This document shows positions 1 through 7,643 of a DNA stretch of 28,566 bases, one piece after another (position 1 is the stretch's first letter; each line of letters starts with the position of its first letter). A program made the position numbers and the translations under genes. The notes under the pieces are model-generated. The model was not told the DNA's origin. It ran no database searches and was given only the letters and a program-made list of their open reading frames with translations. The DNA is from a virus, in IMG/VR virus record IMGVR_UViG_3300032753_000132, positions 1-28,566 of that record. One strand, written 5' to 3'.

Positions 1-2
1 GG

Positions 3-557
3 GGCCTCGCATTCGTTGTCTCCCGCGAGAACCTGGCCGACTTTGAGGTGTTTTTCCTCTCATTCAACCAGGCCGAATTCGACGAGGCCAAGGGCCGCGC
101 TCATCGCGTGATGGCGGCCGTGGAGGGGATTCGCCAGGGCCTCATGACCGAGGATGAAGGGCTTCCCCCTGCTGAGACGGAGCGCGGTTACTGCTCCTCT
201 TGTATCATCGCCGACTCCTGCCCCGCCATGGTCACCGCTCGTGCTTCCGCCGGCTCTGCCACCTTCATCCCTCCCGACGAGATCCCTGATATCGAGGCCC
301 TGGCCGACGAGTATCTGGCCTTGAAGCCCGACGCCGAGCGCTATGAGACGGTCAAGGAAAACTTGAAGGAGCGTCTAGCTGCCATCGGTATCTCCAAGGC
401 CCTCCTCCCGTCTGGCCGTCCTCTTACCCTCTCAGAGCGCCAGGGCCGTGAATCCTGCGACACCAAGGTTCTCAAGTCCCAATTCCCCGATGTGGCCGCG
501 AAGGTCATCTCCCGGGGCGACCCCTTTTTCGTCATGACCTGCAAGGAGGCACGATGA
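3..557 (+). CDS. PD-(D/E)XK (RecB/Cas4-like) nuclease, C-terminal part
   Basis: The reading frame is open from the first bases of the window, so this is the C-terminal part of a longer protein; the GTG at 48 is only an internal valine. The diagnostic piece is a cysteine cluster, GYCSSCIIADSC (C-x2-C-x5-C). In Cas4, AddB and many phage RecB-type nucleases such a C-terminal cluster holds an Fe-S centre. The nuclease core (D...E-x-K) would lie upstream and is not visible. A helical tail of about 90 residues follows. The gene overlaps recT by four bases (ATGA), which fits a phage exonuclease/annealing pair: the nuclease resects ends and RecT anneals the strands. The family call rests on the cysteine motif and the neighbour. 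A YqaJ-like exonuclease is an alternative. Confidence 0.65.
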   Translation, partial: GLAFVVSRENLADFEVFFLSFNQAEFDEAKGRAHRVMAAVEGIRQGLMTEDEGLPPAETERGYCSSCIIADSCPAMVTARASAGSATFIPPDEIPDIEALADEYLALKPDAERYETVKENLKERLAAIGISKALLPSGRPLTLSERQGRESCDTKVLKSQFPDVAAKVISRGDPFFVMTCKEAR

Positions 558-1786
558 CCACCGCCACCCCCGCTCCCCCCGCCAATGGCGTGGCAAAGAT
601 CGATCCCAACAGGCAGCCTGCCACGCCCGCGGACCTCCGCCGGTTCCTGGAGGCCAATGCCAGCGTTCTGAAAAAGGTCGCCTCCTCCATCGATCCCAAC
701 CGGGTGGTTTCGATCATCTGCAGCGCTGCCTCGCGCAACCCCACCCTCGCCAAGTGCACCCCGCTCTCCATGCTCCGCACGCTCCAGCAGGGCGCGGAGT
801 TGGGCCTCGAAGTTGCCGGTGGGCTGCAGGAGTTCCACGCTGTCCCCTACTACAACAATGACCTCAAGTGCTACGAGGCGCAGGGCATCCCTGGGTATCA
901 GGGCCTCGTCAAGTTGGTGAAGATGGGCGGGGAAGTGGCCCGTGTCACCTGTGATCCCGTGTTCAAGGGCGACGCCTTCGACTACCAGCTGGGGGACGAG
1001 CCCTATCTCCGCCACAAGCCCGACCTTGCCATGCTCGGCTCGGATCGTTCGGATGCCGATATCGTGGCCTTCTACGCCATCGCATTCTTCCGTGATGGCT
1101 CCTCTCAGTTTGAGGTCATGGGCCGGCCCGCCGTGGATAAAATCAAGGACCGGGCCCTCGAGAAGAAGAAGAACACCAGTGCCTCGCCCTGGACCACGGA
1201 CTACTCCGAAATGGGTCGCAAGACAGCCCTTCGCAGGCTCTGCAAGCGCCTCCCCAAGACCCCCGCGTTGGCCAAGGCTCTGGACCTCCAGGCCGCAGCT
1301 GAGTCGGGCGAGTTCCTCACCCACGACTTGATCCCCCACGCCACGGTTGAGGGCGAGGTTCTCCCGCACGCCGCTGGTGGGGCGGCTCCTGCTGCCGTCC
1401 ACCCCGACCCTGAGTCCGTGGGCCGGACGGGCGCCACCGCCCCCTCCCACGAGGAGAACGTCGACTACACCTATGGGACGGCCCTCTCTGAGAAGCAGAT
1501 TGGGACCGCCAAGGGCCACGCTGACCGCCTGGGCCTCGACCACAATGCCGCCCGGCGTGTGCTCTCCGTCGTCTCCTTCGGCGAGAAGGCGTTCGCCCGC
1601 ACCTGGATCGACAACATGTTCTCGAAGGACGATGTCCGGATCCGGGCCGCCTTCGAGGCTCACGCCGACTGGGTTGCCGCTCCTTCCGGGCCCCTCCCGG
1701 GCGCCCCTACCAACGATGCCCCGGCCCCCTCAGCATCTGGCCCCTCTGATGGTTTCGATGACACCGGCTGGCCCGAGGAGAGGTAA
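554..1786 (+). CDS. recT: RecT-family single-strand annealing protein
   Basis: RecT binds single-stranded DNA and anneals complementary strands in phage recombination, working with a partner exonuclease. The 410-residue protein shows the RecT core at about residues 20-240: an N-terminal stretch with LRTLQQGAELGLEV, then GYQGLVKLVKMGG, and the very typical SPWTTDYSEMGRKTALRRL near residues 211-230. After about residue 245 comes a long extension rich in proline and alanine, with a second helical patch at about residues 300-360, so the protein is longer than E. coli RecT (269 residues). The ATG overlaps the upstream nuclease stop (ATGA), which suggests translational coupling. The family call is secure; the role of the extension is unknown. 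Confidence 0.93.
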   Translation: MTTATPAPPANGVAKIDPNRQPATPADLRRFLEANASVLKKVASSIDPNRVVSIICSAASRNPTLAKCTPLSMLRTLQQGAELGLEVAGGLQEFHAVPYYNNDLKCYEAQGIPGYQGLVKLVKMGGEVARVTCDPVFKGDAFDYQLGDEPYLRHKPDLAMLGSDRSDADIVAFYAIAFFRDGSSQFEVMGRPAVDKIKDRALEKKKNTSASPWTTDYSEMGRKTALRRLCKRLPKTPALAKALDLQAAAESGEFLTHDLIPHATVEGEVLPHAAGGAAPAAVHPDPESVGRTGATAPSHEENVDYTYGTALSEKQIGTAKGHADRLGLDHNAARRVLSVVSFGEKAFARTWIDNMFSKDDVRIRAAFEAHADWVAAPSGPLPGAPTNDAPAPSASGPSDGFDDTGWPEER

Positions 1787-1789
1787 TCC

Positions 1790-2191
1790 ATGTCCCGCAA
1801 CACGCGCCAGCTTGCCGGGTTCGAATTGGTGGTCAGGGAGCTTGTCCCTGGCCACCAGTATCCCGTCGATCGCATCCTGACCCTCTGCCGGGCCAAGTGC
1901 CCGCGGTTCGGGTTCTCCACCCTCCAAACCTTCCTCCGCCAGTCCGTCTCCTGTGGCTCCCTTTCCCGGGTGGAGCGGGGCGTCTATGTGGCCCCAGATT
2001 CCCAGGGCGCCACCCCTATGCGCCTCGCCGGCCTAACCCCTTCCAGCCCACTTGCGGACGTCTCCGCCCGCCTGGTGCACATCGAGGAGGGCGTTTCGCT
2101 TGCTACCCAGCAGCAGGCCCTCCTGGAGCAGCGTCTGGAGCACAACACCGCGCTCCTTCGGGAAGTGCTTTCTCTCGTGAAGGGGGCCTGA
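1790..2191 (+). CDS. Small protein with winged-helix-like N-terminus and coiled coil
   Basis: I do not recognise a named family. The first 65 or so residues (VDRILTLC..., FSTLQTFLRQSV...GSLSRVERGVYV) read like a small winged helix: helix, helix, then a beta hairpin ending in G-V-Y-V. The last 50 residues (about 80-133) form a leucine-rich helix, probably a coiled coil for dimerisation. The ATG is three bases after the recT stop and is preceded by GAGAGG as ribosome-binding site. It lies between recombination and replication genes, so a DNA-binding or regulatory role is plausible but unproven. Confidence 0.72.
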   Translation: MSRNTRQLAGFELVVRELVPGHQYPVDRILTLCRAKCPRFGFSTLQTFLRQSVSCGSLSRVERGVYVAPDSQGATPMRLAGLTPSSPLADVSARLVHIEEGVSLATQQQALLEQRLEHNTALLREVLSLVKGA

Positions 2192-2439
2192 TGGAACCCT
2201 GGATGAACCTTGCCGATGTGCGCCGTTGGTTCGCCAACCTCAAGCGCATGGAGCCCGGATCCATGGTGGGCGACTCATACGTCACCCGCGCTTGTGAGAA
2301 GGGCCTCCCTTTCCATCGTGATCCTGTGACCGATCGCCGCTACTGGCTCGAGTCTGAACTCTCGGCCTTCGTCCGTATGTCCCAGGAGAACACCAAGAAC
2401 CTTCGGCTGCGCCAGCGGCCGGGAAGGAAGGCCGTTTGA
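2191..2439 (+). CDS. Excisionase/MerR-like helix-turn-helix protein
   Basis: This 82-residue protein starts at an ATG that shares its A with the previous stop (TGATG). The order NLADVRRWF, then SYVTRACEKGLPFHRDP, then RRYWLESELSAFV fits a short excisionase or MerR-like winged helix: a recognition helix, a hairpin carrying the basic pair RR, and a closing helix. A basic tail (RLRQRPGRK) follows. Proteins of this kind bind DNA as small architectural or regulatory factors. A role at the neighbouring candidate origin or in early transcription is inference. No integrase is visible nearby, so excision is not supported. Confidence 0.7.
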   Translation: MEPWMNLADVRRWFANLKRMEPGSMVGDSYVTRACEKGLPFHRDPVTDRRYWLESELSAFVRMSQENTKNLRLRQRPGRKAV

Positions 2440-2591
2440 TGCACGCCCTCCTCCTTCGCCTGAAGAACTTGTTTTTCCCTTCGCCCATTTCACCTGTTCA
2501 GCCCGAGGAGGATCCGAATCGACCCGCATGGAACCGTGAAGCCTGGAAGCAGGCTGGTCGCCGCGGGTATCGCCCGACCGGGGGGCGCTAG
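2439..2591 (+). CDS. 50-residue basic protein of unknown function
   Basis: This short gene exactly fills the space between its neighbours. Its ATG overlaps the upstream TGA by one base (TGATG), and its TAG shares the G of the next gene's GTG start (TAGTG). The 50-residue product has a short hydrophobic start (LLLRLKNLFF), a proline-rich middle and a basic, aromatic C-terminal helix (AWNREAWKQAGRRGYRPTG). No family is recognised. The junctions on both sides are the main argument that it is real, because coupling of the initiator gene would otherwise be broken. Confidence 0.6.
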   Translation: MHALLLRLKNLFFPSPISPVQPEEDPNRPAWNREAWKQAGRRGYRPTGGR

Positions 2592-3547
2592 TGGCCCGGA
2601 TCCGTTCTACCAAGCCAGAGTTCTGGTCCCATCCTGTGATTGGGCGTCTCGACGACTATGTCAAGACCATGGCTCTTGCCCTGTTGAATCTCGCGGATGA
2701 CGAGGGCTATTTCCTGGCCGATCCCATTTTGGTCCGCAATTTCGCACGACCATTCGACGAGGATTCGACGATCACTCGACGAGCCCTCGAAGCCCTCTCG
2801 ATTGCCGAGTGGATTGCCCTCTCTGAACACCCCTCCCATGGCCCCATCGGGCTGATCCTCAATTTCAGGAAGCATCAGAAGATCGACCGTCCTACGCCCA
2901 GTAAAATCAGCATTTACTTTGATTCGTCGATTCCTCGACGAGCCCTCGACGAGCCCTCGTCTCTGGAAGGGAAGGGAAGGGAAGGGAAGGGAACAACTAC
3001 TTCGTCGCCTTGCGGCGACGCGGCGTCTGCTCCGTCTCCCCGGTCAAAGGCCCCTCGGGGACGATCCTTTGGTCTGGTCATGTCGTCCATGCCGGAAGAA
3101 GTCCGCGGGGAGTTCCTTCGTGCATGGGAGGGGTATCCCACCGAGGCGTGGAACTTCGAGACGAAGACCATGGCTCCCCGTCGCCGGAACCAGGAGGGAA
3201 CCGCCAAGCGCTACATGGAGATCCTGGAGCACAACCGGATTCGCACCCCCTGGGGCGATCGGCTCACGGCAAAGGATCTGACCGACCTCACGCTGTTCTT
3301 CGTGGCGGCCCGCAAGCGTCACGCCATTGCCAAGTCGGAGCACCTGAATGTTCCGGGTATCGAGAATTTCTTCAGTTCCATCGATGGGCCCAAGTCGAAC
3401 CCGTGGCAGAACGCCGCGAATGCCTGGCTGGCCTCTCTGGCTTCCGTGAAGGTCGGGGTTGGTGCCCCTCCCCCTTCTCCCGCGGCGCCTGCCCCCCAAT
3501 CCGGCCCGTCGCGGCCCGCCCACGCCCCGGAGGCGTCCCATGTCTGA
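2591..3547 (+). CDS. Phage replication initiator (lambda O-like/DnaD-like)
   Basis: The protein begins MARIRSTKPEFW, the signature opening of phage replication initiators with an N-terminal winged helix. The helix domain runs to about residue 100 and ends in NFRKHQKIDRPTPSK. A Ser/Gly/Lys linker follows (about 105-160), then a C-terminal domain (about 160-300) that probably contacts the helicase. Such proteins bind repeats at the origin and bring in DnaB, whose gene follows directly. GTG is chosen as start because it overlaps the upstream TAG and the protein then begins at the conserved motif. The DNA between about 2750 and 2993 carries phased repeats, an AT-rich stretch and a G-run array, so the gene probably contains its own origin. 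Confidence 0.85.
   Translation: MARIRSTKPEFWSHPVIGRLDDYVKTMALALLNLADDEGYFLADPILVRNFARPFDEDSTITRRALEALSIAEWIALSEHPSHGPIGLILNFRKHQKIDRPTPSKISIYFDSSIPRRALDEPSSLEGKGREGKGTTTSSPCGDAASAPSPRSKAPRGRSFGLVMSSMPEEVRGEFLRAWEGYPTEAWNFETKTMAPRRRNQEGTAKRYMEILEHNRIRTPWGDRLTAKDLTDLTLFFVAARKRHAIAKSEHLNVPGIENFFSSIDGPKSNPWQNAANAWLASLASVKVGVGAPPPSPAAPAPQSGPSRPAHAPEASHV
2754..2960 (+). repeat. Two sets of 11-bp-phased TCGACGA repeats (candidate iterons)
   Basis: TCGACGA occurs at 2754, 2765 and 2776. The inverted form TCGTCGA occurs at 2924, followed by TCGACGA at 2935 and 2946, and a partial copy at 2957. Every step within a set is exactly 11 bp. A further lone copy lies at 2649. Because 11 is not a multiple of three, the copies fall in all three reading frames, so a repeated protein motif cannot explain them. 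A longer unit, TCGACGAGCCCTCG, occurs three times (2776, 2935, 2946). The repeats force CGA-CGA arginine codons, which look unusual here. Repeats one helical turn apart inside an initiator gene are typical of initiator binding sites. Confidence 0.7.
2965..2993 (+). repeat. (GGGAA)5 array, G-quadruplex-capable
   Basis: Five GGG runs, at 2969, 2974, 2979, 2984 and 2989, are each separated by AA. This meets the usual rule for an intramolecular G-quadruplex with two-base loops on the plus strand. In the protein it encodes the linker EGKGREGKG, a low-complexity segment that can tolerate such a sequence. It lies immediately downstream of the second phased repeat set, so it may belong to the origin or act as a replication or transcription pause site. 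The function is inference. Confidence 0.7.
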
Positions 3548-4916
3548 TTGGCTCCCCGAGCGTCTGCCCGAGGATATCGATTGCGAGAGGTCGTTTCTCG
3601 CCACCTGCTGCGCCCCAGGGGCGGGCTATGTCGCCTCCGAGGCTGTGGTGGGGCTCTCGGCTGATGATTTCGTTCACCCATCCCACAAGGCCGTGTTCTC
3701 TGCCTTGGTGGCCCTCATTGCCCGCAACGAGGAGGTGAACAGCCTGACCCTCAAGGTCGAGTTGGAAGCTGCTGACGCCCTTGGCCGTGTGGGAGGCTAT
3801 CCCGGACTGGTGGAATTGCTGGCCGGCGAGGATGTGGAGCGTCCCCATGTGCTTGCCAATGTGATCTTGGAAAAGTCACGCCTGCGGAAGCTTGTTCACA
3901 TGGGCGCTGGCCTCGTCCGCATGGCTGTGGAGGGTCAGGAATCCTCTGGGCTGGTGGAATCCTTCAGCGCTTCGCTCCTCACCATGGCCCAGCCCACTGG
4001 CTCCAAGGGCCTTATGCGTCTCGGGGAATTTGGGGAAACCGCCATGCGGCACGCCTTGGACGTTGCCGAGGGACGCCAGACCCCTGGCACCCCTACCGGG
4101 TTCTCCCGCCTGGACTGGATGCTCGGTGGTGGGTTCAAGCCTCAGCAGATGGTCATCCTGGCTGCCCGGCCCAGTGTCGGGAAGTCCACCCTCCTTGCCC
4201 AGTGGCTGCGCCGGATCTCAGAGCATTCCGCCACCGCGGCCCTGTTCGGCCTGGAAATGGCCGGCGACGAGGTCTGGATCCGTGCCGCAGCCTCGGAGTC
4301 CCGTGTGTCTGGGGGCAAGATCTCCTCCGGCACCTTGGATGCCTCCGAATGGGCGCGACTTCGTGACGCCCAGGGGGCCCTCGCCGCGCTCCCTTTCCTT
4401 GTCTGTGACCGTGCCACCATCACCGTCCCCGAGATCCGCTCCATGTCAGAGCGTGCCTCGGTGAAGTTCGGGAAGCTTGGGCTCGTGGCGGTCGACTACC
4501 TCCAGTTGCTCTCGAGCCCTCGCGGCTCCCAGGCTGCCAAGCAGAACGAGTCTGTTCGTGTGGGTGAGATCAGCCGTGGTTTCAAGTTGATGGCCAAGGA
4601 TCTCGACGTTCCTGCCCTGGTGCTCTCCCAGTTGAACCGCGAGGTGGAGCACCGTTCTGGGGGCCGTCCTCAGCTTTCAGACCTCCGCGATTCTGGCGCT
4701 CTCGAGCAGGATGCCGACGTTGTCTTGTTTCTTCACCGGAGGGGCGAGGCCGGGGCTCCAGATGCGGCCTATGAACTCATCGTCGCCAAGAACCGCAACG
4801 GGCCCACGGGGATCATCCCCATCACGGCCGACCTCGAGCACTACCGCTTCCTCGAAATGTCCCGCATGACCAACCCTCCTTCCTACTCCTCCGACCCCTC
4901 TGGGTCGGACCTCTAA
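3540..4916 (+). CDS. dnaB: Replicative DNA helicase DnaB
   Basis: DnaB is the hexameric ATP-driven helicase that unwinds DNA ahead of the fork. The 458-residue protein has the usual two parts. The N-terminal helical domain (about 1-110) includes GGYPGLVELL. The RecA-like motor has Walker A ARPSVGKST at about 209-217, Walker B LVAVDYLQLL at about 315-324, and the later SQLNREVEHR and LSDLRDSGALEQDADVVLFL motifs with the arginine-finger region. The length matches the family. I chose the ATG at 3540, which overlaps the initiator's stop and gives the normal N-terminus; the frame stays open upstream but that stretch is proline/arginine-rich and not DnaB-like. No separate helicase loader gene is seen. 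Confidence 0.95.
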   Translation: MSDWLPERLPEDIDCERSFLATCCAPGAGYVASEAVVGLSADDFVHPSHKAVFSALVALIARNEEVNSLTLKVELEAADALGRVGGYPGLVELLAGEDVERPHVLANVILEKSRLRKLVHMGAGLVRMAVEGQESSGLVESFSASLLTMAQPTGSKGLMRLGEFGETAMRHALDVAEGRQTPGTPTGFSRLDWMLGGGFKPQQMVILAARPSVGKSTLLAQWLRRISEHSATAALFGLEMAGDEVWIRAAASESRVSGGKISSGTLDASEWARLRDAQGALAALPFLVCDRATITVPEIRSMSERASVKFGKLGLVAVDYLQLLSSPRGSQAAKQNESVRVGEISRGFKLMAKDLDVPALVLSQLNREVEHRSGGRPQLSDLRDSGALEQDADVVLFLHRRGEAGAPDAAYELIVAKNRNGPTGIIPITADLEHYRFLEMSRMTNPPSYSSDPSGSDL

Positions 4917-4927
4917 GGTTCCCGGAA

Positions 4928-5902
4928 ATGACCTTTCTCCAAGGCAAGTCTGTTTCCTACACCCGCTTCCTGGCCGACGCTGCGGATTTCCGCTCGGGCA
5001 TCGATGAGACCCTCGGCAACAAGGTTTTCTCTCCCATCCAGGAGGGCTCCGCGACCCTGGAGCGCATCGGAACCTGCAGCTGGCGCTCCCTTCTCGATGG
5101 CCCCGTGGATCGTGGCTACCTCGACGGAGACCCGGATCTCTACGCCTGTGGTCTGCGTCGGGACGTCAAGCGGGCTCCGGCCCAGCTGGCAAAAGCCGAG
5201 ACGGCGCGTGCCGTCGATGATTACCTCAAAGTCTGCGGGGGCAAGCCCGACCGCAAGCGCATGAAGGAGATCGGCGCCGAGGTGCGCCTGGATCTTGCCA
5301 TGGCTGCCCCGGCACAGCCCTCCCACGGCATCCTCCTGACCAACGTGCATTCCGGCCTGGTGTTGATCGACGGTCCCACTGGCGGCGGCTCCTGGGCCAT
5401 GGAGCACTTGGGCCTGACCCCTCTCTATCGTGAGTCCCCCGATCGGTTCCTGGAGTGGCTCTGCTGGTCTGGCACCCATGAGGACGAGTCTGGCCTGGCC
5501 AACGTCTGGCCCGAGCATGAGGTGACCTTCCGGGATGTGGATGGCGACGGTTCCTCCCATAAGGGCCGGTTCAACCTCGAGTCGGCCCTCAAGGTCGCCA
5601 TTGAGAAGGGCCAGTGGGTTGACCGGGCCAGGTTCTCCTTGGTGCTCGAGGATTTCGCCACCCAGTTGACCATCTGCCGGTCCTCCATGAAGATTGTGGC
5701 CCTCTCTTTCCCTGAAGGGGTTGGGTTTGGTGGAACCCTTGAGGCCCGCCTGCGGGACCGGGCCCAGTTCGTGATGACCGTCGAGCAGGAGTTGTCCCGC
5801 CTGGTGGTGGATTTCGCCAAGCACGCCGAGAACGAGGACTTCCCCGAGGAGTTCAAGGCGCTCTGGGTCAGGGAGCCCGCTGGTGAGGTGGCCAATGGCT
5901 AG
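4928..5902 (+). CDS. RdgC-like recombination-associated protein
   Basis: RdgC of E. coli is a ring-shaped DNA-binding protein that limits RecA filament formation. This protein has a similar length (324 against about 303 residues) and a similar order of features: a front domain, a lysine-rich helix (KPDRKRMKEIGAEVRLDL), the segment HSGLVLIDGPTGGG like the RdgC line of type WIDxxxGLIMVD, an internal FLEWLCW like the family's LTEWV, a stretch AIEKGQWVDRARFSLVLED like EAGKVVTKLALDW, and a terminal FVMTVEQELSRLVVDF like FILMTGELAALI. Sequence identity looks low, so the call rests on the pattern. The neighbours dnaB and recT fit. It could control RecA or protect phage DNA ends. Confidence 0.6.
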   Translation: MTFLQGKSVSYTRFLADAADFRSGIDETLGNKVFSPIQEGSATLERIGTCSWRSLLDGPVDRGYLDGDPDLYACGLRRDVKRAPAQLAKAETARAVDDYLKVCGGKPDRKRMKEIGAEVRLDLAMAAPAQPSHGILLTNVHSGLVLIDGPTGGGSWAMEHLGLTPLYRESPDRFLEWLCWSGTHEDESGLANVWPEHEVTFRDVDGDGSSHKGRFNLESALKVAIEKGQWVDRARFSLVLEDFATQLTICRSSMKIVALSFPEGVGFGGTLEARLRDRAQFVMTVEQELSRLVVDFAKHAENEDFPEEFKALWVREPAGEVANG

Positions 5903-6434
5903 GGGGCAGGGGGTTGCCCATGTCGGCCTGCATGACAAGTTGGTCGTCTGTTTTCATTGCGGGGCGCGGGACGTCGTGATTCATGACGACCAGCGCCATG
6001 GGATCGCCATCAATTCCCCCGCCTGGGCTGGCTTTGTGGCGCATGGGATCGCCTTTGAGAAGGCCCATGCGAAGTGCAAGGAGACGCCGGAAAGCCCGTC
6101 CATTCGTCTCGAGGCCACTCCCGAGGAGTGGGAGCGGGGCCTGTTTGTTGGCTCCTCCTCGGGGACCATCTTCACCGTCTGCATGGGGCGCCGGCCAATG
6201 GGGTTCGCTGCCGATCGCCTTGGGGCCGCTCCCTTGGATCCGGCCGACTTCAACCGCTGCCATCGCCTTCTCAGGGTCCAGCCGGAATGGCGCTCTCGCC
6301 TGGGCGAAGTGGCCTTGGCCTATCCCACTTGGAAGGGGCTCGTGGAGCACTGGGACGAGTTGACCGCGATGCTCGAGGCCAAGAATCCCGCGATGTATGA
6401 CCGGATGCAGGTGCTGCTGGAAAGGGGGCGGTGA
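5895..6434 (+). CDS. Unknown phage protein with N-terminal zinc-finger-like motif
   Basis: The ATG at 5895 overlaps the previous stop and gives 179 residues; the frame is open four codons further up. The first 60 residues carry CFHCG and a later H-x3-C (KAHAKC), spaced like a small zinc-binding unit. The rest (about 75-179) has the pattern GLFVGSSSGTIF ... LDPADFNRCHRLL ... PEWRSRL ... YPTWKGLVEHWDEL. I recall this arrangement from many uncharacterised phage proteins, but I know of no assigned function. It lies between the RdgC-like gene and the DUF5131 gene with one-base overlaps. Confidence 0.72.
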   Translation: MARGQGVAHVGLHDKLVVCFHCGARDVVIHDDQRHGIAINSPAWAGFVAHGIAFEKAHAKCKETPESPSIRLEATPEEWERGLFVGSSSGTIFTVCMGRRPMGFAADRLGAAPLDPADFNRCHRLLRVQPEWRSRLGEVALAYPTWKGLVEHWDELTAMLEAKNPAMYDRMQVLLERGR

Positions 6435-7435
6435 TGGCCGAAAACTCCAGAATCGAGTGGACCCACCACACCGTAAATTTTTGGCACGGTTGCTCGAAGG
6501 TGAGCCCTGGATGTGCGAATTGCTACGCCGAGACCCTGGACGCCCGGTTCCACCCCCTCCGTGCCGATCGCCCCGGCCGTGCTCGGCACTGGGGCAATGC
6601 CCCGCGCATGCTCCGTGTCGAGGCTGGCCGCCGGGAGGCCCTGAAGTATGAGCGCCGTGCGGTGAAGGAGGGCGTCCGGTTTCGGGTGTTCACCCAGTCT
6701 ATGGGCGACTTCTTCGAGGACCGGGGGGACCTGGATGTCGCACGCCTCGAGGCGCTGGATGTGATCCGGCAGACCCCGCACCTTGACTGGCTGGTTCTCA
6801 CCAAGCGGCCGGAGAATGTGCTCCCACTCCTGGCCCGGGCCATCAATGCTACCGATGGTGACGAGTCCTTGGGTGAATTACATGATTGGCTCCATGCCTG
6901 GGGTTCTGGGTTCCCCCCCGCCAACGTCTGGCTCGGGACCTCTGTGGAGGATCAGGAGCGGGCCGACCTTCGGATCCCCGCGCTCCTGCAGGTGCCCGCG
7001 GCCGTTCGGTTCCTGTCCTGTGAGCCACTGCTTGGGCCCGTGGACCTGACCGGCCTTGGCCTTCACAAGGGCTGGTGCCCTACCCATGACTTTCCCGGCG
7101 GGTTCTGCCATGGGTCATGTCCCGATGATCGGCGTCTCGACTGGGTAATCTGCGGCGGCGAGTCCGGCCCCCACGCCAGGCCCATGCTCCCTGAGTATCC
7201 CCGTGGCCTCCGCGACCAATGTGCGGCCGCACGGGTGCCCTTCTTCTTCAAGCAGTGGGGCGAGTTCTGCTGCCCCGATCAGCTTCCCCCCGAGGCATTC
7301 GTCTCCTGGGACGCCCAGGAGAATGCGGCTGGCAATCCCGACCTCGAGCGCCCCCTGCGCTTCGGCAAGGCCCGCTCCGGCCGTCTCTTGGATGAAGTGG
7401 TGCACAGCGCCTTCCCGGAGGTGGCCCATGCCTGA
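6434..7435 (+). CDS. DUF5131 / phage Gp37-Gp68 family protein
   Basis: The opening residues IEWTHHTVNFWHGC...VSPGCANCYAE are the hallmark of the Gp37/Gp68 (DUF5131) family, found in many phages and mobile elements. Three cysteines, C20, C27 and C30 (C-x6-C-x2-C), look like a metal or Fe-S site. Further family features are a conserved F-T-Q-S-M-G-D-F-F segment, WLVLTKRPENV, VWLGTSVEDQ, RFLSCEPLLGPV and WVICGGESGPHARPM, ending with PFFFKQWGE. The family's biochemical role is not established; a radical-SAM-like or metal-dependent function is a guess from the cysteines. The length of 333 residues is normal to slightly long. The ATG overlaps the previous TGA (TGATG). Confidence 0.9.
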   Translation: MAENSRIEWTHHTVNFWHGCSKVSPGCANCYAETLDARFHPLRADRPGRARHWGNAPRMLRVEAGRREALKYERRAVKEGVRFRVFTQSMGDFFEDRGDLDVARLEALDVIRQTPHLDWLVLTKRPENVLPLLARAINATDGDESLGELHDWLHAWGSGFPPANVWLGTSVEDQERADLRIPALLQVPAAVRFLSCEPLLGPVDLTGLGLHKGWCPTHDFPGGFCHGSCPDDRRLDWVICGGESGPHARPMLPEYPRGLRDQCAAARVPFFFKQWGEFCCPDQLPPEAFVSWDAQENAAGNPDLERPLRFGKARSGRLLDEVVHSAFPEVAHA

Positions 7436-7643
7436 CTTCCGTGAGTCCGCGGCGCTCCTGGCCAAGCGCATGCAGGTGATGAAGGATCTGCAGCGGGTGG
7501 CCCGGCAGGAGGGCCGCACCCATCTTTCCATCCACGTCCTGGCGCTGTTCAGCGAGAACGACCAGGCCGCCCTGGACGCCTACGAGCGGGACCTCGCTGC
7601 CTACACCGGGCAGGTCCCGCTCCCTCTGGGGGAGACCGGATGA
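7428..7643 (+). CDS. 71-residue helical protein of unknown function
   Basis: The ATG lies just inside the end of the DUF5131 gene (eight-base overlap), and the stop overlaps the next gene's ATG by four bases. The 71 residues are mostly helical: a basic first half (LAKRMQVMKDLQRVARQEGR) and an acidic second half (NDQAALDAYERDLAAYTG). No family is recognised and no motif suggests a function. The tight fit between two coupled genes and the coding-type base pattern support that it is expressed. Confidence 0.65.
   Translation: MPDFRESAALLAKRMQVMKDLQRVARQEGRTHLSIHVLALFSENDQAALDAYERDLAAYTGQVPLPLGETG

Larger units (their letters stand above)
2649..2993 (+). other. Candidate replication origin inside the initiator gene
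   Basis: The parts are arranged as in lambdoid origins, which sit inside the O gene. Phased repeats at 2754-2790 and 2924-2960 flank a region whose right part (2900-2924) is markedly AT-rich: about 19 of 25 bases are A or T in otherwise GC-rich DNA, which fits a DNA-unwinding element. Directly after the second repeat set comes a G-run array (2969-2993). The lambda comparison is established knowledge; that this is the working origin is inference from layout. A cumulative GC-skew minimum or replication mapping would settle it. Confidence 0.55.

Noticed and set aside
341-1663. 440-codon reverse frame opposite recT
   Set aside because: recT is unmistakable on the forward strand; the antisense translation has shadow composition.
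2191-2439. Excisionase of an integration module
   Set aside because: The fold is excisionase-like, but no integrase or attachment site is seen, so only a small DNA-binding protein is reported.
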